The position numbers were made by a program, and so were the translations under genes. The notes under the pieces are model-generated. The model worked only from the letters and a program-made list of their open reading frames with translations, made no database searches and had not been told where the DNA came from. A stretch of DNA of 64,000 nt from CAWIMX01 sp963837345. Its GTDB lineage: Bacteria > Acidobacteriota > Vicinamibacteria > Vicinamibacterales > CAVVIG01. This document shows, piece after piece, positions 47,095 through 54,086 of the stretch. How positions within the stretch are numbered: the first letter of the stretch is position 1; every line of letters starts with the position of its first letter. The stretch covers positions 3,038,001 through 3,102,000 of the forward strand of contig CAWIMX010000001.1 in assembly GCA_963837345.1 (NCBI GenBank), in the 5' to 3' direction.

Positions 47095-48486
47095 TCACTT
47101 GGTTCCCGCCTTCTCCCCGTCAGCCACTATGGTCCCTGCCCCGCCCTCTACCGCGATCCGCGTCCCATAGGGCGCCGACAGCCGGGCGATCTCGGCCAGG
47201 ATCGCCGCGGCCCGTTCGCCGTGCGCCTGACGCGGCGCGCCACGGCTGGCAAGCGGCAGGTCCACGCCGAGGTCCGCCGGGTACAGCTCAATGTCGGTCA
47301 AGGTGCCGTCCTCCACGGTCGCGACCGCCAGAAGCCCCTCCCACCACGAGTCGTCGTGCAGGCCGGAGAGCATGCCGGCGGTTCCCCCGACCATGCCCAT
47401 CGCCTGCGCGAACAGATCGGTGCCGGCGTCGAAGGGATCGGCTGCGTGCGGATCCAGATCAGAGGCCTGATAGATGAAGTTGCCGAGGCTGTAGAAGATC
47501 GCGCCGCCGCCGTACCGTTCGATGCCCCGCAGGCGGTGCGGGCCGTGGCCGACGACGAGCGTGGCGCCGGCATCGATCGCCCGGTGGGCGAACTGCCGTA
47601 CGAACGCGGCTGGTGTCGCGCTCGCGTTAGCGGGCTCATGGCTGTGAATCGAGACGACGACGAGACCGGCCGACGCGCGCGCGGCGCCGACGACGTCGAG
47701 AATGTCCCGGACGTCCTGATCGTCGACGGTGAAGCTCACCGAGGTGGCCTCGCCGCGCCGGATTGTGGTGCCGAACAGCGACAGGGCCTCGTCGGTGGCC
47801 GCGCCCGCCTGCAGCATCTCGACGGTGGATTTCAGGCTGCTGAAGGTCTGGGGGTCGGCGGTGATCTCCGCGTCGTACCGCAGCGGATTGAGCCCCGGAC
47901 GTCCCTTGATCTCGCCGCGCGTCAACGTGGCGCGCGACGGCTCCGAGGAGGACGTGCTGAGGGAGACGAGGGCGAAGCCGCGGGGCCCGTGGCCGGCGAA
48001 GGCGGCGGTGCGCGCCGCCTCGAGATCGGCGCCCGTGCCGGCATGGAGGACGCCGGCGCGATCGAGCGCCGCCGCCGTGTCGGCGAGTCCCGCCGGACCG
48101 TAGTCGGCGGCGTGATTGTTCGCCAGTGAGACCGCGTCGAATCCGAGGGTCCTCAGCGCGACCGCCTCGCGCGCGGGGGCGAAGGGCCACCGTGGATCGG
48201 TCGGTTCGGCGATGCCTCGAGCGGTGGGGCCGGCGAGCAGGTTCGCCTCGAGGTTGGCGACCCCGATTGTGGCACCGCGGACGCGCGCCAGCAGACCGCC
48301 GGCGTCCGGCGCGCTCAGCGGATGCAGGAGCAGGACGTCCCCGGCGAGCGCGAGCGTGATCGGGCCCTGGGCGGGAATGTTCACGAAGGCGGTCCGGTCG
48401 GGCGCATCCTGGCGCAGGCGCAGCCACAGAAGGACGCCCATGACCGCCAGGGCGGCCACAAAGGCCGCGCGAGCGGGAATGCGCAT
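47095..48486 (-). CDS. CapA-family (poly-gamma-glutamate-type) metallophosphoesterase-like protein
   Basis: Signal-anchor or signal peptide (A-F-V-A-A-L-A-V-M-G-V-L-L-W-L) then the PGA_cap fold: L-A-L-A-G-D-V-L-L (metal Asp), N-L-E-A-N-L, S-L-A-N-N-H-A-A-D-Y-G (Asn-His pair), V-V-S-I-H-S-H-E-P and V-V-G-H-G-P-H-R-L-R-G-I-E, with late I-F-Y-S-L-G-N-F-I-Y-Q. These metal-binding landmarks are complete. 463 residues. Genes for poly-glutamate synthesis are absent, so an outer-surface or cell-wall phosphoesterase role is as likely. Overlaps nothing; converges on rmuC. Confidence 0.87.
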   Translation of the reverse strand: MRIPARAAFVAALAVMGVLLWLRLRQDAPDRTAFVNIPAQGPITLALAGDVLLLHPLSAPDAGGLLARVRGATIGVANLEANLLAGPTARGIAEPTDPRWPFAPAREAVALRTLGFDAVSLANNHAADYGPAGLADTAAALDRAGVLHAGTGADLEAARTAAFAGHGPRGFALVSLSTSSSEPSRATLTRGEIKGRPGLNPLRYDAEITADPQTFSSLKSTVEMLQAGAATDEALSLFGTTIRRGEATSVSFTVDDQDVRDILDVVGAARASAGLVVVSIHSHEPANASATPAAFVRQFAHRAIDAGATLVVGHGPHRLRGIERYGGGAIFYSLGNFIYQASDLDPHAADPFDAGTDLFAQAMGMVGGTAGMLSGLHDDSWWEGLLAVATVEDGTLTDIELYPADLGVDLPLASRGAPRQAHGERAAAILAEIARLSAPYGTRIAVEGGAGTIVADGEKAGTK

Positions 48487-48501
48487 GCGTGTCTCTGGAT
48501 C

Positions 48502-49119
48502 CTACGACAGGATCGAGCGCCGTACCACCACGTAGAGCGCCAGGGTCAACAGCGCGCCCAGGGCGACCGCCGCTTGCAGCAGCTGATCGAACGACCAGCG
48601 ACCGGGCAGCGCGAAGGTCACCTCGCGCGCGTCGCCGGCGAGCACGGCTTGACGCCGGTCGTCGCCGGTCCCGAGGCCGGTCACGTGAACGTGATCGGGC
48701 CCGGCGACCTGCGCGAGCGACGATCGGACGCGAACGCTCTCGACGTCGGCATCGAAGCGGTAGGTCAGATCGAGGCGGACGGCGGTGGCGTCGAGCATTT
48801 CGTAGCGGTCGAGCGACACCGATGCGGGATCGCCGGGCGCGCCCACGTCGAAGTGCCCCCGGGCGAGCGCGTAGAGCCGCTCGATGCCGTGATCGACTTC
48901 GTCGTACGAGAACGTCTGGTCGCGGTTGCGGTCGAGATCGGCAAGATCCGGGAAGTCGAGCAGGTTCAGCGTCAGCGCCACGCGAATCTCCCGCGGGCCG
49001 GTGACGGTCAATGCCGACTCGCTTCGGCCGAGATCGTGGGCACCGACCGGGGCCGCCAAGCAGCCGATCGCGCCCAGCGCGAGCGCACTCCTCGACATGC
49101 GGCCGGGCATCGCGGCCAC
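48502..49119 (-). CDS. Secreted or membrane-anchored EF-hand protein of unknown function
   Basis: Signal peptide (L-A-A-P-V-G-A-H), a mature beta-rich domain, one canonical EF-hand loop (D-R-N-R-D-Q-T-F-S-Y-D-E, residues at 1,3,5,7,9,12 all suitable for calcium) and a C-terminal membrane helix (L-L-Q-A-A-V-A-L-G-A-L-L-T-L-A) ending in a basic tail. 205 residues. The layout resembles the periplasmic part of HupE/UreJ-like membrane proteins without their multi-span half. It sits 15 nt upstream of CapA on the same strand, probably cotranscribed. Confidence 0.72.
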   Translation of the reverse strand: MAAMPGRMSRSALALGAIGCLAAPVGAHDLGRSESALTVTGPREIRVALTLNLLDFPDLADLDRNRDQTFSYDEVDHGIERLYALARGHFDVGAPGDPASVSLDRYEMLDATAVRLDLTYRFDADVESVRVRSSLAQVAGPDHVHVTGLGTGDDRRQAVLAGDAREVTFALPGRWSFDQLLQAAVALGALLTLALYVVVRRSILS

Positions 49120-49181
49120 GGTACCAGACTCCGGCGGGGGTGCGGCTGAGAAATCGTCTGGCCACCTCGACGAAACGGCGC

Positions 49182-49187
49182 TAGCAT
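49182..49187 (+). promoter_or_regulatory. Candidate -10 hexamer TAGCAT, leaderless start for the aldolase-family gene
   Basis: TAGCAT ends 6 nt before the ATG at 49194, in the 74-bp divergent gap with the EF-hand gene. Confidence 0.4.
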
Positions 49188-49193
49188 GCGCCG

Positions 49194-50267
49194 ATGACCG
49201 TTCCGAACGCCGCTTCCGATCCGCCGCCGTCGCGCCGCGAGTGCCTCACGGCGCTTCTCGCGCTCACGGCCGTGCCCCGGCTCGCCGCCGCGGCCGACCC
49301 GGGCGTTGTCGCCACCACGCTCGGCGGCAAGCCGATGCGCGGCGCCTTCATGATTCTCCATACGCCGTTTACCGAAGCCGGCGCCGTGGATTGGGACGAT
49401 CTGGCTCGCGAAGCGCAGTTCGTCGATCGCGCTGGCGCGCACGGCGTCGTCTGGCCGCAGGGTTCGAGCGGTCTGGCGACCCTGACGCGCGCCGAGCGAC
49501 TCAAGGGCATGGAGGTCCTGGCCGAGGCGATGCGTGGGCGACGCGCCGTGCTCGCGCTCGGGGTGCAGGGGGCGACGACCGAGGAGATGCGCGGGTACGC
49601 CGAGCGGGCCGAGGCGCTCGAGACCGACGCGATGATCGCGATGCCGCCGCGCGGGGGGGCCGGAGTGGCCGACTACCGGGAGTACTTCCGCGCGCTCGGC
49701 CGGGCGACCGGGCGCCCGGTGATCGTCCAGACGTCGGGTGGCGCGCCCGATCTCGCGCCGCCCGTCGATCTGATCATCGAGCTCGCGCGAGAGTTTCCCC
49801 ATCTCGGGCACGTGAAAGAGGAGTCGGAGCCGCTCGCCGGGCGGATGCGCGCCGAAGTGGCCGCGCGCCCTCCGCTTCGCGCCGTGTTCGGCGCCAACCT
49901 GGGCGAGTGGTGGCTGTATCAGATGCGGCTGGGGGCCGACGGCGTGATCACGGGCAACGCGATGTACGCCGATCTGATGGCGCGCCTCTGGGCCTTCCAC
50001 GAAAGCGGGGATGCCCGGCAGCTGCGCGACGCGTACGCGGCGTTCCTCCTGATGCGGAACATCAGCCGCGAGGTCGCCGGCGCGGAGCTCTACGTGATGA
50101 AGAAGCGCGGGATTTTCAAGACGACCGCGGTCCGCGCGGCTCGACCGGAGGGCGACGGCCTGGCGAAGGCGGCCCGGGTGCGGGCGCAGGCCCTTTCGGC
50201 CGAAGAGATCCAGGAGGTCGAATATCGTCTGGAGGCCTTGGCGCCGTATCTGACGGCCGGACGCTGA
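49194..50267 (+). CDS. Exported DapA/N-acetylneuraminate-lyase-family aldolase homologue
   Basis: A twin-arginine-style leader (S-R-R-E-C-L-T-A-L-L-A-L-T-A-V) ending A-A-A-A-D precedes a TIM-barrel of the DHDPS family: F-T-E-A-G-A-V-D-W-D-D-L, the G-S-S-G loop in W-P-Q-G-S-S-G-L-A, and the Schiff-base Lys in G-H-V-K-E-E-S-E-P. The strand that usually carries the catalytic Tyr (P-Y-Y-N) reads A-M-P-P-R-G-G-A-G, so the chemistry may differ. An insertion after residue 300 adds a helical tail. 357 residues. Export of this family is unusual; some are annotated only as putative sugar-acid lyases. Confidence 0.82.
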   Translation: MTVPNAASDPPPSRRECLTALLALTAVPRLAAAADPGVVATTLGGKPMRGAFMILHTPFTEAGAVDWDDLAREAQFVDRAGAHGVVWPQGSSGLATLTRAERLKGMEVLAEAMRGRRAVLALGVQGATTEEMRGYAERAEALETDAMIAMPPRGGAGVADYREYFRALGRATGRPVIVQTSGGAPDLAPPVDLIIELAREFPHLGHVKEESEPLAGRMRAEVAARPPLRAVFGANLGEWWLYQMRLGADGVITGNAMYADLMARLWAFHESGDARQLRDAYAAFLLMRNISREVAGAELYVMKKRGIFKTTAVRAARPEGDGLAKAARVRAQALSAEEIQEVEYRLEALAPYLTAGR

Positions 50268-50486
50268 GCGGAGGTTTCGACGTTCTTTCGTGAGTGTCCA
50301 GGAGCCGCCCCGCTGTCTCCGACTGTGTACGCGTTCGTACCCGAAAGTTCTCTGGACAGTATGAATTAGGCCGTGTTAGGGTTTCGGCAGGCTAACGGGG
50401 TCTTCTGTGGCCGAGCGGCGGTCGAGTGCCTTCGGTGCAGCGTTCCTCGGGGGCAGGGAACAACCTTTCTTCGAAGGAGTGCCGAG
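50268..50486 (+). other. Intergenic leader of the cytochrome/monooxygenase-like gene (219 bp)
   Basis: The longest gene-free stretch. It contains an inverted repeat gtacgcgttcgtac around 50328-50341, a possible -10 (tatgaa near 50360) after ctctggacag, and a long GC-rich leader. A well-placed Shine-Dalgarno (gaaggag at 50473-50479) precedes the ATG at 50487, in contrast to the leaderless genes. No ORF or RNA gene is recognised. Confidence 0.4.
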
Positions 50487-51845
50487 ATGAGCACGACGTG
50501 GAGACATTTCGGTGTGCTGGGCCTCGTTCTCGCCGTAGGCGCCGCCGCACCGAGCGTTGCGTCGGCGGCCGACGCAACGAGCACACCAACGTTCACCAAA
50601 GACATCGCACCGATCCTCCAGCAGAAGTGCGAAGCCTGCCATCGGCCGGACTCGATTGCCCCGATGTCGCTTCGGACCTATGAGGAAGCGCGTCCGTGGA
50701 TCCGCTCGATTCGCGCGCGCGTCGCCGATCGCAACATGCCACCCTGGAGCATCAGCAAGGCCGTGGGCATCCAGGAATTCAAGAACGACCGGTCGCTGAG
50801 CGACGATCAGATCGCGACGATCCTTGCGTGGATCGACGGCGGCGCGCCGAAGGGCGACGCGAAGGACATGCCGGCGCCTGTGCAGTGGCCGACGGGCCAG
50901 GGCTGGTACTACGCGTCGATGTTCGGCCAGAGCGAGCCCGACCTGATCATCCAGTCCACGCCGTGGACGCAGAAGGCCGGCGCGAACGACACCTGGTGGC
51001 GGCCGGTCGTCGAGACCGGGATCACCGAACCGCGGTGGGTGCGCGCCATCGAGATCCGGCCCCACACCGTGAAGGGTCGCAAGATCACCCACCACGCCAT
51101 CGCGCGTCTGGAACAGGACGAGGACAACCCGCTGTTCGCGGTGAGCGACGATCCGGATCTGGCCGCCCAGGGCGGCACGTTCATGGAATGGGCGGTGGGC
51201 AAGCAGGGCGAGTTGATGCGTCCTGACAGCGGCAAGCTGATGATGCCCGGCTCGCGCATCCATTGGGACATCCACTACCACGGCGTCGAGGAAGACATCA
51301 CCGACTACGTCGAGCTCGGCATCTACTTCTACCCGAAGGGCCAGGAGCCGAAGTACCGCCAGGTGCTGCACCTGATGGGCGCGACCAATGCGGGCGGCGT
51401 GGACATTCCGCCGAACACGGTCAAGGCCACCCAGGGCTTCTTCGTGCTGAAGGAGAACGCGCGCGTGGAGAGCTTCCAGCCGCACATGCACCTTCGCGGC
51501 AAGGCGATGGAGATGGACGCGATTCTGCCGAGCGGCCAGATCCAGGTGCTGAGCTACGTCGGCCAGTTCGACTTCAACTGGATGACGAGCTACTTCTACG
51601 CAGACGATGCGGCTCCGCTCTTCCCGAAGGGCACGATCCTCCGGATCACGGGCTGGCACGACAACACCGCCGCGAACAAGAACAACCCGGATCCGAACGT
51701 CTGGGTTGGCTACGGCGACCGCACCGTCGACGAGATGGCGCACGCGTGGGTGAACGTCACCTACATGAGCGACGACGACTACAAGGCCGAGGTCGAGGCG
51801 CGCAAGACGCGTCTGGCCGAGAAGAGCCAGCAGCAACAGCAGTAA
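50487..51845 (+). CDS. c-heme protein with PHM/DBH-like copper monooxygenase fold
   Basis: Periplasmic. Signal peptide (A-A-A-P-S-V-A-S-A-A-D), then a cytochrome-c-like domain with one heme site C-E-A-C-H and an axial Met candidate (N-M-P-P-W). The C-terminal about 300 residues resemble copper type II ascorbate-dependent (PHM/DBH) domains: T-H-H-A-I-A-R-L, W-D-I-H-Y-H-G and F-Q-P-H-M-H-L-R-G, with possible copper His residues, and a late W-H-D-N-T-A-A-N-K-N-N. 452 residues; a poly-Gln end. An electron-transfer heme fused to a copper hydroxylase-like unit is plausible; the substrate is unknown. A strong hairpin follows before the partner gene. Confidence 0.82.
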   Translation: MSTTWRHFGVLGLVLAVGAAAPSVASAADATSTPTFTKDIAPILQQKCEACHRPDSIAPMSLRTYEEARPWIRSIRARVADRNMPPWSISKAVGIQEFKNDRSLSDDQIATILAWIDGGAPKGDAKDMPAPVQWPTGQGWYYASMFGQSEPDLIIQSTPWTQKAGANDTWWRPVVETGITEPRWVRAIEIRPHTVKGRKITHHAIARLEQDEDNPLFAVSDDPDLAAQGGTFMEWAVGKQGELMRPDSGKLMMPGSRIHWDIHYHGVEEDITDYVELGIYFYPKGQEPKYRQVLHLMGATNAGGVDIPPNTVKATQGFFVLKENARVESFQPHMHLRGKAMEMDAILPSGQIQVLSYVGQFDFNWMTSYFYADDAAPLFPKGTILRITGWHDNTAANKNNPDPNVWVGYGDRTVDEMAHAWVNVTYMSDDDYKAEVEARKTRLAEKSQQQQQ

Positions 51846-51886
51846 CGTCTGGTCGGCCGACCTCGTACTTCGAAGCAAGGTTCCAA

Positions 51887-51913
51887 GGCGCCACCGGCAC
51901 GGCCGGTGGCGCC
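51887..51913 (+). terminator. 12-bp perfect hairpin after the c-heme gene (terminator or attenuator)
   Basis: The arms ggcgccaccggc and gccggtggcgcc are exactly complementary with a 3-nt loop (acg). Only a weak pyrimidine stretch (tcccttt) follows, so it may act as partial terminator or mRNA stabiliser between the two genes rather than a full stop. Confidence 0.7.
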
Positions 51914-51942
51914 TCCCTTTCGATCAGGAGCGAATTCTCATC

Positions 51943-52908
51943 ATGCATGTCAATCGGTCCGCGGTTGCGGCGCTCGCCGCAATCGTCGTAGCCGGCTGGA
52001 TTGCCGTGGGTGCGGGCCAGCAGACGCCGCCGACCGGCATCCTGCCGGGGCCCTACCTCGCCAGTGGCGAGGCGATCTATCCGGCCTTCGAAGGCTGGGG
52101 TCCGTTGAAGAACGGGGCCAACGTCGCACTCATCGGCTATTACAACCGCAACAAGGATCAAGAGCTCGATATCCCGATCGGCCCGAACAACCATTTCGAA
52201 CCGACCGCCGACATGGGGCAGCCCACGCACTTTCTCACGGGCCGGCAGTGGGGCGTCTTCGCCCTTCCGCTGCCGAAGGATTCCACCAACGATCGCCTGA
52301 CCTGGACGCTGGTCGCCAACGGCCAGACCGCCAAGGTGACCTTCTGGGCCAATCCGCCCTACTGGGTCGACTTCTTCAAGTTCGCCGCGACCGGAAACAC
52401 GCCGCCGACGATCCGCTTCGAAGCAACCGCGGAGGGCCAGGCCGGCCCGTGGCCGGAGCCCGTCGCCAAGACGTTCAACGTCGCGGTGAACCAGCCGCTC
52501 GATCTCGAAGTGTTCGTGAGCGACCTGGGGGCCACCTACGATCCGTATGAGGGACTCGGCGGAGCCGCGGTGGCCAACGCCGACCGCGGGCGGGCCGGGC
52601 GCGGCGCCGCCGCCGCTGGTCGCGGTCGGGGCCGTGGCGGGCCCCCCGCAGACGTGACGTTCGAATGGTCGAAATACCGCGGCCCCGGTTGGGTCTCGAT
52701 CGACGACCCCACGCTCGAGCTCCGCAAGAAGCGCGAGGCGGGCAAGGTCGTCGACGAGAACGAGGTCATGCAGGCCAAGACCGAGGCGTGGTTCGACACG
52801 GCCGGCGAGTACTGGCTCATGGGCCAGGCCAAGGACGATTCGAGCACGCGCGGCGGCGGCGACCAGTGCTGCTGGTCGACCACGCACGTCAAGGTGAATG
52901 TGAAGTGA
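51943..52908 (+). CDS. Secreted protein of unknown function paired with the c-heme/PHM-like protein
   Basis: 321 residues with a signal peptide (L-A-A-I-V-V-A-G-W-I-A-V-G-A-G-Q). Mature part: P-G-P-Y-L-A-S-G-E-A-I-Y-P-A-F-E-G-W-G-P-L-K-N-G, a beta-rich region with W-T-L-V-A-N-G-Q-T, a Gly/Arg/Ala-rich low-complexity linker (about residues 215-235) and a C-terminal strand set with adjacent cysteines (D-Q-C-C-W-S-T-T-H). The pattern Y-P-A-F-E-G-W is familiar from acidobacterial secreted proteins (recollection), but no function is known. It lies 97 bp after the c-heme gene, before a true terminator. Confidence 0.7.
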   Translation: MHVNRSAVAALAAIVVAGWIAVGAGQQTPPTGILPGPYLASGEAIYPAFEGWGPLKNGANVALIGYYNRNKDQELDIPIGPNNHFEPTADMGQPTHFLTGRQWGVFALPLPKDSTNDRLTWTLVANGQTAKVTFWANPPYWVDFFKFAATGNTPPTIRFEATAEGQAGPWPEPVAKTFNVAVNQPLDLEVFVSDLGATYDPYEGLGGAAVANADRGRAGRGAAAAGRGRGRGGPPADVTFEWSKYRGPGWVSIDDPTLELRKKREAGKVVDENEVMQAKTEAWFDTAGEYWLMGQAKDDSSTRGGGDQCCWSTTHVKVNVK

Positions 52909-52911
52909 CGT

Positions 52912-52942
52912 CCTCAGGAAACTGAGGCACTCGGAGACTGAC
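52912..52942 (+). repeat. Stutter repeat related to ctcaggaactgag
   Basis: cctcaggaaactgaggcact then cggagactgacg. An imperfect palindrome (cctcag/ctgagg) and the same word family as 47059-47084. Confidence 0.45.
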
Positions 52943-52950
52943 GAAACGGG

Positions 52951-52976
52951 GCGGGCCTTCGGGCCCGCTTTTTTTT
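52951..52976 (+). terminator. Rho-independent terminator
   Basis: Stem gcgggcc / ggcccgc with a ttcg tetraloop, followed by eight T. It ends the cytochrome-containing transcript and abuts the stop codon of the convergent DAHP synthase gene, whose own transcript would read the same hairpin from the other side but with an A-run before it. Confidence 0.93.
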
Positions 52977-54031
52977 CAGGCGCGCCGCTGCTGGGCGCCG
53001 GCGAGCAGCTCGAGGATCGGTTCGGTCTGCTCGAGCGACAGGCACGCGTCTGTGATGCTCTGGCCGTAGACCGCCGGTTGCCCGGGCACGTAGTCCTGCC
53101 GGCCTTCGACCAGGTGGCTTTCGAGCATGACGCCGAAGATCCGGGGCGAGCCCCCCGCGATCTGTCCCGCGAGATCGGCGGCCACTTCGATCTGGCGGAG
53201 GTGATCCTTCCGGCTGTTGCCATGTGAACAGTCCACCATCACCGCTTCGCGGAGCCCGCGGTGCGCGAGCCGCTCGCACACCTTGGCGACGTGCCCGGCG
53301 TCGTAGTTGGGCCCGGTCCGCGAGCCGCCCCTCAGAATCACGTGGCAGCTGTCGTTGCCCGACGTCTGGAAGATGGCCGAGACGCCCTGCTTGGTCACCG
53401 ACGGAAACCAGTGGTGCGATCGGGCCGTGAGCACCGCGTCGATGGCCGCCTCGACTCCGCCGTCGGTCGTGTTCTTGAATCCCACCGGCATCGACAGGCC
53501 CGAGGCCAGCTCGCGGTGCACCTGGCTTTCGGTCGTTCGGGCGCCGATGGCGACCCACGACGTCAGGTCGGCGATGTGCTGCGGCACCTGCGTGTCCAGG
53601 AACTCCGACGCGGTCGGCAGGCCCATCTCGTTCACGTCGACCAGCAGGCGCCGGGCGAGGCGCAGTCCCTTGTTGATGTGAAAGCTCTCGTCGAGGTCGG
53701 GATCGTTGATGAGGCCTTTCCAGCCGACCGAGGTCCGGGGCTTTTCGAAGTACGCGCGCATGACGACCACCAGGGCATTCGCGTAGCGGCGGGCGAGCGC
53801 GTTCAAACGGTTCGCGTATTCGAGCGCGGCCGTCGTGTCGTGGATCGAGCACGGTCCGGCCACGATCACGAGGCGGGGATCGCGTCCCGCCAGGATCTCC
53901 GTGATCGCCTGGCGCGCGTCGGCCACCACGTTCGAGGCCGATTCCGAGATCGGAATCTCCTCGAGCAGGATCGCCGGCGGGATCAGCGGTCGGACGTCCC
54001 GGATGCGAAGGTCGTCGGTCGGGCGGCGCAT
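52976..54031 (-). CDS. aroG: 3-deoxy-7-phosphoheptulonate (DAHP) synthase, class I
   Basis: First step of the shikimate pathway: PEP plus erythrose-4-phosphate to DAHP. Type I-alpha signatures are V-A-G-P-C-S-I-H-D, M-R-A-Y-F-E-K-P-R-T-S-V-G-W-K-G, G-F-K-N-T-T-D-G, and the metal-binding C-S-H-G-N-S near the end. The N-terminal extension that senses an aromatic amino acid in AroF/G/H is present (R-D-V-R-P-L-I-P-P), so feedback control is likely, but which amino acid acts cannot be said. 351 residues. A TATACT at 54049-54054 on the minus strand leaves a leader of about 10 nt. Confidence 0.96.
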   Translation of the reverse strand: MRRPTDDLRIRDVRPLIPPAILLEEIPISESASNVVADARQAITEILAGRDPRLVIVAGPCSIHDTTAALEYANRLNALARRYANALVVVMRAYFEKPRTSVGWKGLINDPDLDESFHINKGLRLARRLLVDVNEMGLPTASEFLDTQVPQHIADLTSWVAIGARTTESQVHRELASGLSMPVGFKNTTDGGVEAAIDAVLTARSHHWFPSVTKQGVSAIFQTSGNDSCHVILRGGSRTGPNYDAGHVAKVCERLAHRGLREAVMVDCSHGNSRKDHLRQIEVAADLAGQIAGGSPRIFGVMLESHLVEGRQDYVPGQPAVYGQSITDACLSLEQTEPILELLAGAQQRRA

Positions 54032-54086
54032 GCTGTCTCGAAACCTCTAGTATAGCGGGGTTCGAGACGACGGCGGCCCGACGCGC

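Noticed and set aside
47095..48486. Poly-gamma-glutamate capsule locus
   Set aside because: Only CapA is present; no CapB/C ligase genes are near.
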